DNA from: Symbiodinium sp. CCMP2592
Taxonomy: Eukaryota; Sar; Dinophyceae; Suessiales; Symbiodiniaceae
Direction of reading: 5' to 3'
NCBI GenBank assembly: GCA_905221615.1
Contig: CAJNDT010000003.1
Location: 972,640-1,036,639, forward strand
DNA length: 64,000 nt
Below the pieces are notes generated by a model. That model had not been told where the DNA came from. It saw only the letters and a program-made list of their open reading frames with translations, and did not search any database. Shown here piece by piece: positions 52,403 through 63,300 of the stretch. The position numbers were made by a program, and so were the translations under genes. The first letter of the stretch is position 1. Each line of letters starts with the position of its first letter.

Positions 52403-53516
52403 TGTGAAAACCCCCAAACCAAAACCCTATAAGACCCTAAACTTCCCTGAATGGCTTGAGGGAGCCGGGAGTCAGACCGAAACCCTTCAGCCTGCAATCC
52501 TTAACCTGCTGAGCCCTAGAAGCTCCTCCATTCTGATTCTTGAACCCGACTGACTGTTTCTGTGACTGTCCACCTCTGACTCCCGCACGACCCAGAGTCC
52601 CAACCACCGGTTTAAACAACGGATGAGTAGCCGGAACTTGTGAAAGAAGCACCCCAAGCCCGAACATCGGCGTGTAGTGACGGGTATATTTACCACAGTT
52701 CTATTTGGATTCTATCCTAAGCAGCATTATTAAATACGTGCCCTGAAGCCCTGTCTTTCCTTGTTCGCAACAAGACATCCCTACTACTCGACCCAGGCTT
52801 CTGTGAGATGCGAATCTTAGAAGCCTTAAGCAGCCGGCGTGACAGCCGTTTTCCCTAAGACCCTCCTCTGATAGGGCTCTGAGTAGTGAGCATTCAGATC
52901 CCTCTTTTCGTCCCTATGTATACCTCATTCTACCTTCTTCTACCTGGGCTCTTTCTTATTCTACATGGTTCTACCTTTACTCTACCTGATATACTTCAGG
53001 TTTTGTGGCTGCTAGCCCCAGTTCCCAACCCGTGAACTTGTGAACGGGCGCCCTGCAGGCATCTTCTCCGAAGAGTGACTGATCCCAATCACACATTTCT
53101 ATAAACCATGAAACCCTGAACCCTAATAGAGGGGCCGTAACAAAGACTTATACTATTTTGGGAGCTTACTTATTATAAGTATATAGTATAATGAACCCCA
53201 ATACCTTGTGTTCTAACTATAAAGGCCCCTAGTTTAAACCATCAAGCCCTGAACCCCAAACCCTGAAAACCCCGAACTCCCAAACCGCAAGCCATAGCAG
53301 CAACGACGAGCCGAACGATGCTAGAACCGCGCCATGCCTCATGAGGATCTTGTGCGGTCGCCAACTTCCAGAGCCCGACGACAATACCAAATCTAACAGG
53401 CTGGAGCATCCCATCCATAGTTTCCGGGAACCTGCCACAAGGATGCCACGGAATCCTGACAACCCTCAGAAACCTTCTGTGCTAGTCTTCTAAACCGTAA
53501 ACCCCAAACCCGAACC
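52403..53516. other. Interval before the J-domain gene
   Basis: Contains a diverged family F element at 53127-53232 (AGGGGCCGTAACAAAG; TAAAGGCCCCTAG). No exon recognised. A promoter cannot be identified; dinoflagellate promoters lack a reliable motif. Confidence 0.5.
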
Positions 53517-53582
53517 ATGGCCTTTTGCTACTACGAAGCCTTGGGCGTTGGCCGGTCAGCATCGGCCGCCGAGATCAAGTCA
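53517..53582 (+). CDS. J-domain gene exon 1
   Basis: Begins [20 protein letters not shown] and ends KS; ATG in a CGAACC-ATG-G context. Donor GCATCT (GC type). The four bases GCAT recur at the start of exon 2. Confidence 0.88.
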
Positions 53583-55000
53583 GCATCTTTGGCCGCAGAG
53601 AGGCTTCGACTACACAGCATACACTTATGCAGGGACACTAAGAGATCAGATGAGACCCTGACTTGTAGTCAGCTGTTTGGGGTCATGTTTTCATAAAGGG
53701 CGCGGGCAGTAGAGTAGGTTACCCATAGAATCCAAAACAACAATTTTTTAATACAGCAGTTCAGAGGCCCAGGTAGGGCCACAACAGTTGCGCTTTCTAT
53801 TACATGTAGTCGACCAGATAGGCTCCGGTTGGCTATACGGGTAGTTCTCTAAAAAAGGGTACCATTTTTAGATCTCAAATGTATGCCACCCTTCTAAAAA
53901 GGAACATAACCCTAAGAAGCACCCTATTTTAGAGAACTACCCCCACCCATCCATCTCTCGCAATCCTTCAGTATCCTGCCCAGAAACATGCGACGTCTAA
54001 TCAGCGGATCAGCCCTGAACCCTTGAAACCCTAAACTCCTAAATTCAGAAGTGCTAAAATCCCGAGCAAGGCCCGTAGTTCCAGGGTTTAGCCTTTGGGG
54101 TCGAGGGTTTATGGGTAACAGCTGTTCAGGGCTTAGGGCCGAGCGGTTAGGGGCCATGGGCCAATGAAAGCCCGGATGGTCTGCAGTGATCCATGTGGCA
54201 TCGTCAGGTTGTTTTCAATGCCGGATTCGGGCGTACCACGGGTTGAGGGTTCAGGGTCAGCCAACTTGTTCTGACATTTTCCCAAGCGAAACACGAATTT
54301 GGAACTCCGCTGCTACAGCTGAAGGTTTGATTAGCAGGCCGAAACATGGCATCTGGCAAAGGGCCTCCAGCGCGAAACCGCTGCTTACAGGTTCTTTGGG
54401 CTGTTGCAAGAAAGATTGTATGCACCATAGCCATAGTTACCTTACCCATGACTGGCAACCCTCCGTACTACGTCCTAGGATCCTTGGTTTCTTCAAGCCC
54501 GGTCTTCAAAAGCGAAGGCCTCGAAGCCCGAAGCCATCGAAGCCTTAAAGCCCTGAGCCCTGATCCCACAAGCCCTCGACCACGCAAGCCAGAAGCCACC
54601 GAAACCCCTGCATAAACTCGAATTCCGAGGCTGACGCAGGGGTGAAAAGTCCTGCAAAAAGGCCCTTGCAAACTTTGAGCAACCGGTAGTAGCAATACTA
54701 TACTACAATCGTCCTTCAGAAACTGCAAGGGCATATCATGAATATCTGCGTGCAGTTCCACACCCAGCGACCGCATTTTGTTGATCCCTTTCAAGGGCCT
54801 GAATTATAAAGCCACTCACAAAGCGTCAAGAAGACCTACAAACAGCTTAAAGCAGCTCATTGGACAAACCCCAAGCCTTCCAGACTCGCGAACCTGGCCC
54901 AGGCATACCTTTCCCGGGTCCGCAAGCTCCATCCAGATGCTGGGCCATTTTAGCTTCAGCGTTTATGGGATGTTATGGGGTGTTTCGTTTGGTTATTGTG

Positions 55001-55068
<68 letters not shown>

Positions 55069-55069
55069 G

Positions 55070-55124
<55 letters not shown>

Positions 55125-57303
55125 TTATTCGGGGATGTATAAGAACCGATAAAGCAGAAGGGGGTGTCAGTGGTTTGCACCAGGGACATATGGTGATTTT
55201 GCTGAACTAGTGCAGCTTACGTTTTGTAGACCGCGTAGTTGGCATCTGTGCTGAAGTTGGTAATCAACATTAGGGTGTAGGGGTTAGGATTGTGCAGCAT
55301 TAAGTAGAGGGTTTAGGATGCAGATTAGGCCGATGATTCGGAGACCATAATGGGATAAAAGAGGGAGACATGGACTAAGCCCAAACCCTAAGCCCTCAAA
55401 CCCTAAACCCTTGACCCCTGCAGCCGTAACTTTTGAACCCCTACAGCGCTATACCCATACAGCTTTCAACCCCAAAGCCACACCGAGAGCCCAGGACGTG
55501 GTCGGGCGCGGGGCGCATGCTGCGAGCGAGTACCATCGGGTCAGCGAGGCCATCCGTTGGGGTGAAAGAGGGCTGGGAGGGAAGGCGGCTTAAAGTCCCT
55601 TCCTTTGGATAAGGTCGTAGGGTTGAGGGATAGTTCCTAGACCCTGAACCCTAAAGCAACAGGAGTCTGTGGGACTGAAATGTATGACCCAGTTCCCCTG
55701 GCCCAAGTGGCCTTGCTTGGATGTGTTGGTGACAGGGGATGCAGACGCACAAAGGGGCTGAACAAAACCCTAAAGCAACCGTGTAGTCACTGTCGTAGCC
55801 GATTCCCTTATCGGCAGTAACAAAGCCGTGCTTGAACCCATAGAGGAATAGCCGGCACCCCTTACCAACGCTATGAGCACCTGAAAGCCCCACATACTCC
55901 CAAATCCGCTCACCAGGTTGTAGGCTTAAACTAGGTCATACTGGGATCCTTAAATTATGATCTCAAAACTACATCCTTAAATAAAGGGGCTTTAGATTCC
56001 CTGGGGCTTTAGCCCCGATCCCCATACGGCAGGCCTTCGAGGTGCTCGGAGACACAAGCCGGCGAAAGGACATTTCATTCAGGTTTCGGGTTTGGGTCCA
56101 AGGCCGCGGTGGTGTTTAGGTGTTGTTCACACAGTCTTTGGGTGGTTTGGGGCAGAGGGTTCCATTCATCGCCTTTGTACAGGCTTCGTTAATCTGGTAT
56201 GACGGTCGTGTGAAGGGCAACTCTAGCGGATGTTATATTGTGTGTCGTTCGGTTTCAAGTTTCTGTTCTTCCCTCGCATTGGCGAAGCTGGTTTTTGTTT
56301 CAGATGTTGTTCGGGATATGCTTCGGCTGCAGCTTTGAGTAAGGCTTAGTATGAAGGGTTTAATGATATTTCACAGACAAACTAATCGCAGCAACAGACT
56401 TTGGATGCAGTGTCTTGCTGCATGTTCCTTCTCTAGGCTCCCGTGCAAACAGGCTGCATGATCAAGCCAGAAATCTATGAACCTCCTCGCCTAGATCAAG
56501 AAGCGCACCTCTGAGTGCCAGATCATAATAGATTATACTAGATCCTTACCACTGCAGTATATTATTGTATATACTTCTTTAGAAGCCGACGGCCTCTGTC
56601 GAGGAGTATGACCAAGCGACGGACTTGAAGCAGCGCGCAACAGACAGAGGTAAGTTGGCAGAGTGTTTTTGTGAATGCTATAGGGGCCTATAAACAATTA
56701 CCACTGCCATTTTGGTGGTTCCTTATTGTAGTTAGAGTAATTATACTGGGCCCCCGGACCCAATTCTAATTATTAAAGGCCCTATATTACGGGGTTTAGG
56801 TTGTGGGCTGCGGCTACTAGCATCAAGCCTGACATTGTGAACCCTAAACCCAAGACCCAACACCGTCAAGTCAGATCAGAGGGCTGAACTGTCGATGAAC
56901 AAACGACCGTTTTCTTAAAGGGGCTTCGCATCAGGATCCCTGGTATGACATTTAAGTTTCCAGCTTTTGCATGTTAGAGTTTTATAGGTTTAGGCTAGCG
57001 TGTGGCCAATGATTAGGGCTTATAGGTTTGCAAGTTAAGGGATGTTCAGGGATTCTAATTTTGGTGATTTCCATTCTTATCGTGGCATGGATGTTTATGG
57101 TATCAGGGATGCTCATGGTCTACACGGCTGATATTCGGCTGATGTTTTCTGTTTCAACATACGGAAAACCTCCCCGAGGTTCTCGGAGGCATGCCGACTC
57201 TGCAACATCGTCGGCACGTTCATCGCAGGGTGCAAGAGGCAGGCATTGCTCCAGACTGTACCTGTTAAACATGATAGGTCATATCCTTTATATTTATTTA
57301 CCC

Positions 57304-57339
<36 letters not shown>

Positions 57340-60300
57340 GCGAGACTATACCAGCCCTGCAAGACCTCGCTCTCTTCCTGTTAAGGCCCTTTGACTAGGC
57401 CGTGAAGTCTGGAGCCCGGACTTCTTGCAGATGTCTCGCATTGTGAACTTTTGGGTGGTTTTGATAGGCTCAATGCTAAGGGGCTGGATGTACTAGCCTG
57501 CAGCTTGTGGACTCATCAGACTGCAGCCTAGACCCTGAATTGTAGTATGTGTTGCTGCAGAACCTGGTTCATGGCATTACGGACCTTTTTTAGGAAAGCA
57601 AGGTAACCACCAACAAAGGTACTACAACTCACAATCTAGAGTCCAGGCAGAAGAAATGAAATCCCGGGCCGGCCCGGGCCAATCCCAGCGGATACCGGCA
57701 ATGCCCAAGCCGTTCTCATCCTGCGAGCAGCAACCTGCGTACGAAGGCCGTGCTCCCGATTTCGACGCTTGGGCGCAGCGCGGGCAAACTGAGGCCTCCC
57801 GTGAATCCTTACGGGTACTTAGAAATAATCTTTAATTTTGGGTCATTATAATCCCTAAGAAACAGCTGAAATTAAAATTGTTGCTAGGGTTCTAAGTTCA
57901 GTCTAGAGTCGAATCGAGCTCAGATTGACTGCCTAGGGTGTACGACCTACAGGGGTTGGGTTTTGAAGGGCTTAGTTTTGATGTTAAGGACGGGGGTTTC
58001 GTAGACCATGGTCTGCACTAACCACACATGACCATCCAGTGAACTTACAGTAGAAGCCAGAAGGTTGGAATATCATTATCCTAACCCTTCTATGGTAAAT
58101 TATAGGGGATCCTACCATGAAACCATATTCCAACTTTCTGGAGTTCCCTGTACACTATTTCTATTATTTCAATGATTTACAATTATTTACAATATATATA
58201 TATATATATATATTGGTATATATATATATAATTATATAGAAGAAATAGGGTAGCTAAATAGACCCCAGAGGTATATTACAGCTTCTGTTGGAGGCTTTGC
58301 GCTGGTATCGCATGCCCATCCCAGAGTTCGCCTGGCGCGGCTCGCTCTGTCCCAAAGGGTCCAAGTGTCATCCTGGTATATGGGAGTTTCCGAAAATAGG
58401 GGTACCTTATTCTGGGGGCCGTATAATCAGGATCCCATTATTTAGGGTACTATATTAGGGTCCCCTATTTTCGGAAACTCCCATATACTTATAGGGCATT
58501 TTGGGGATCGTATGTCCCATGATGATACTTGGACCCTTTGGGTGTGTTTTGTTATTTTGAGGTTGGAGGTTTGGGTTTGAGGTTGGGTTTTGGGTTGGGC
58601 AGCGGAACAGGTTTAGGGTTCTGGTTGTGAGTTGGGGGGCTCTAGGGTACGGCCTCGTCGTTTTGGCAGAGGCGACCTGGCGTTGCGACTGGGGGTTAGC
58701 AGTGGCCCGTAGCCGTAGTCTTTCTGGAGGTCTCTGTAGTAGTTGAGTTTCCGATGGCTCCAGGTCTAACTCAGGCGCCCGTGATGTCAGTTCGGTAATG
58801 CCCTGTCTTGCTGAAAGCAAAGCCTTGAATTTCATCCGAAATACCATCGTAGGTGATTGGGCTTTTGTGTGAGGAGGGGTTCAGGTTCTAGGCTCTGCTT
58901 GCAATGCTTCTATCTTTGAGCTGTGAAGCTCCAGAAACGGTCGGTTCCCGCACCTTGCGCGCAGTTCGCGCCTGAACTTAAACCCAGCCCTTCCAGTTCT
59001 GAATCCTGAGCCGTTTCAAGTTACAAACCTTCTTGAAAAAAAAGGGGCGCCCCTAAACCGCCTGAGACTTGAAGCGCCTGGACTTTAGAAATCCAAGCTC
59101 GCACACCCTGAAGCTTTAATGTCATGCTTTTGCCCAGAGGGTCCAAGTATCATGCTGGTATATACTTATAGGGCATTTTGGGGGTCTAAGTATGTCCCAT
59201 GATGATACTTGGACCCTTCGGGTTGGTTTCTACGTATCATCCTTTCTGTGATCAGTCTCACACTTTGAATGTAGCTATTGCTCTACTATCATTGTCACTG
59301 TTGTTGCTACCGGACAGGGCAAGCGGCACATCGTTTCATGACATCTCCACCAGCAGACCATACTCATAAACGATCATTCCCACGATCATTTTGCTTACCA
59401 TTGTTTTCACCATTACCATTGTCACAGCCATTATCACTGCTACCACAACTGCCATCATTATCAGTTGATGGCTACAGTTTCAATGCTAGCTAATTGTGTT
59501 TTAGGGCCTCTAGGGGCTGTGCCAACGGGCGGGCAGCGCAAGTAGAAGCCTGAAGCAAGGCCACACACCCGCCCTTGTGTTTGACCCTCCCCTTGCCCAC
59601 TCAGCCCGCGTCGGCCCTCCATGTAGCACGCACCCCTCCTATTAATGATGCGCGCCCGTTGGGGGCTCCCGCAACCCACTCAAAAACTGGCAAAACATCG
59701 CCTCGCGCCGCAGGGCCGGTTGCGGGTGCCCGAGTGCTCATGATGCTCACCGGCTGGCCTCCTGTGGTCGTCCACGGTGGCCCCGAAACCCGCCATAGCC
59801 TGGGGAATGGCTGCGAAACGCGTGCGCGTTCCGGCGCGGGCCGTCGTGGCTTTTCGGGGACCGAGCGCTGCCCGATTTCTTCCAAGTGGCCCAACCGAAT
59901 CGCTGACCCAGTCCCAAAGCTGAGCCCAGGCGTTCACAGCCTTTGGTGCGAGATTTCCGGTCGCCAGCAGGCGAAGTGCTCGAGTGTCAGCTAAGGGTTT
60001 CTTGCACATTTGATCAAGGTGCCTTAAACGAATCTTTAACGGCCCTTTTTTAACAGCCGAAATTTTTACCAGTACGTACTATTTGCGCGGCTCCTTGTTA
60101 TAATGTACAATTATAGTATAATATGCCCCAAAACCCTAGTCTTATGATTACGGCCCCTATATTATGAGGTTTCTGTAAGGGTTGCTTGAGGGGAATTGTC
60201 AAGGTCTGTAAGGGTCCTTGGAAGGTGCTTTGGTGCAGTTCGGGGGATTAGGGTTCATGGCTTCGGGTTTTAACAGGTTTGCAATGGTCGATACCCATAG

Positions 60301-63300
60301 GCTCCATCGTAGTTCCTTTTTGGGATTACCTTATAGGATTCTACATGTGAACCCCAACAAGGAACTACTATGGAGCCTAGGGGTATCTGAAACATCAGGA
60401 GTGAGGGGAAGCAAGGCGGTGCTGTACCCCAACAGCTCTGCACTGGGCTGCAGAAGGACTGTGGGGCCAGGAACCCCAAACTCCGAAACTCCAAGCTCTT
60501 GCTGGCTTCCGGCAGATGTCGCTTGCGGCCTTCACCGAGCTGTTGCGCCGGCGATGGCGCAGTGCGAGGCCAGCAACACGGCAGCGGTTCAGGTGTGTTC
60601 CATACCTCAGTATCTTTTGATTAATGGAAAAGGTTGGGACGGGCAAGATGCAAATCTACGTTAGATAGGATTGAGCTGCTACAGTAAAAGAGGCCAGTAA
60701 AATTAACTACGAGTAAGATTAGCTAACGCCCATCATCAACAGAATGGATTAACAAGTGCTTGACAAAGACACCCGCACTAAATATCACATTGGCACCAAC
60801 CCAAAACCCTAGACTTTAACCCAAGGATAACCCACGATTAGTCCGAGCCGTATGTCCGGTGCCGGGTCCAGCTCCCTGCAGGGTCGGTTTGGGAGTTTCC
60901 GAAAATAGGGGGGTTACCCTATTTTGGGGTCCTTATAACAAGGATCCTATACTACTTAGAATACTATATTAGGGTCCCCTCTTTTGGGAAACTCCCGTTT
61001 GGGTTTCGGGAGGAGTTGCTATCATGTCTTGTTCGTCTTTGCAGGTTTTAGATCGTTGTTTAGACTACATGCATCTGCAATACTGCTCTTAGTATTTTTA
61101 AGCAATCATATATTTCGTAGATTTCATCATCTTTCCGCTCAGCCCTTTCGATGAATGTAGGATGATGTAGGAATGTGGGTCAATCGGGGTCCCACCTTTA
61201 GCTTTTGGCGGGCTCTTGTAGTTGAGCGTTCTATTCGCAAAGTAAGATGGACCCTAAACCCTAAGTTTCGTATTTCTAGGGTATCGGGTAAGAAGGAACA
61301 AGAGGGCCCCCAGCCCTAAATCCGAAGCAACACGATAAAAATCTCCCTACACCCTAAACCGTGCGAAGGGTTGCGCAAGAGCTCCTGAGGGCTGAGTTTT
61401 CGTCTGTCTTTTGATGTGCCCGTAATGTGGGCCGTCTCTCCTGGCCTCAGGGAGGCCTTCTTTGGAGTCGCTCGTTCGCTTGGGACTTCGGTGAAAAAGG
61501 GGCTCAAAAAAAAAATCGTGCGTCTAAATCCTAAACCCTGAACACCAAAACCGGAGAAGACATGCCTCAACGCCTTAACGACATCTATGCAGTTGAACAG
61601 GCAAACTTCCTTATGAAACGCTCGTAAAGCCCTTCAGAAAACTCATACAAAGTCCTTTAAAACCCAAGAACGCCCACCATGAAACATGAAATCCCAAACA
61701 CCTTGAATAGGACCTATACTATCGTGGGGTTCCTTGTTCTAATCATAGGTCAATGGGCCCCAAGGACCCTATTGTAATTATCAAAGGCCTCTATATCAGC
61801 TGGGTTGTCTTTTGGGATCTGTTTAATTTCCCCTACTGTTTTGTAGAGAACCATAATAGTAAGTAACTTTCAAAGGGCTTGAAGGACAACTCAGCTAGGT
61901 ATCCCTTGGACCAGACCGAGGCATCCCTGCTTGCACATTCGCTCGACGCGGCAGCAGACTCGCTTGCTCCTGGGCGTACTCTCCTGGGTTCCGGTTTAGG
62001 AACTCTAGTTTTGTTCGGCACATGATTTCATAAGGGTGTTGGAAGGTTCCATGTTTGAAGTTAACTAGAGTTGCTTTTTGATTTTGTAGGGAGTGAGGAG
62101 CAGAACCTAGTTTGGGCTGATATTAGCAAAAGTTCAGAAAAAAAGCAAACGCGGTCCTTATTGTGGTAGCTGAAAGTCTTTATCGGTCTTTGATTCCTCC
62201 CCTATTGCAGTTAAAGAGGTCCTTCCATTGACCTAAAGGCTCCATGTACCCATATCGTATATACTTAGGCCTGAAAGGACCTATATATAGGGACCCCTCT
62301 AAGGCTTAAGTATCCCTGAGTCGCTCAGCCCTTCCTTCTCTACCCATAGGCTCCATAGTAGCTCCTTTTTAGGGACTAAGTTCCTTTTTGGGATTAGGGT
62401 TTAGGGTTTAGGCCTTATAGACTTCTAAATATGACCACCCAACAGGAACTACTATGGAGCCTTTGGGTACACCCTTCTTGGGGCTCCTTGAGCAGCCCAG
62501 ACCTCAAACACCAAAACCCGAAAATCCTGAAACAGGAGACCATTATACACTTGGAGGCTTTCTTTTCGGGACCTCAGTACTGACGACAGGGATGTCTTGC
62601 TCGATTTCTTGAACATAGTTATTTGTTCAAGCTTTCATGTGAATAAGCTCCAACAGGGCTGTAATTAAGGGAAGCACCCCTTACTTTGTGGTCACAACAG
62701 AGGCTACACTGTTACAGTCTCTGGAAAGGCACGGCTGCGGCATCGCTTGCGTGACCCGCCGCGGCAAAGGTGGGAGAAAGAGCTGAGGATTTACGGCTCG
62801 ACTCAGACCCGTCCTACAATAGGTTCTTGTTTCTTCATCGTCCAGGGTGTACTTTATGCCTAGAAAACCTACAGTTTGGGGATTCCTCGTTGTGGGTTCT
62901 CTGCATACTGCCGAAAACGGGGGGGGTTAAGGCAGGGCTTACGGCGAGAATCTGAGCTTGGGTTGTTACAGTAGGGTCTTTCGGTAGACTTCAAGGCTTT
63001 ACAGGGAACTCCACAAAGTTGGAATATGGTTTCAGGGTAGGATACCCTATAATTTACCACAAAGGGTTTAGGGTAATCATATTCCGACTTTCTGGCTTTT
63101 GCTGTAGGGTTCAGGCAACCTCACTTTCGGAAGGAGCCCGCCAGGCCCCCAACCTGAGCCCGAAAAGGTGCAGCTTTACCTTAACCCTGAATAACCTACT
63201 CTTTTTAGGGTTCCTTATTATGATTTCCTTATATAAGTCCTTAAGAATCTAGGTTATTCCGGGTCAAGGTAAGCCTAGAAGTTTAGATATTAAGCTGAAA

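Noticed and set aside
54778..55210. ORFs crossing the TA tract
   Set aside because: Tyr-Ile repeats are translations of (TA)n. Only the small J-domain exon 2 within this stretch is kept, in its own frame.
56453..56514. Exon candidate [19 protein letters not shown] with stop
   Set aside because: It sits between J-domain exons 4 and 5, which join directly in phase.
9222..63274. Hairpins as transcription terminators or ncRNA precursors
   Set aside because: They are repeated, occur in both orientations, nest in one another and show target duplications, so mobile elements explain them better.
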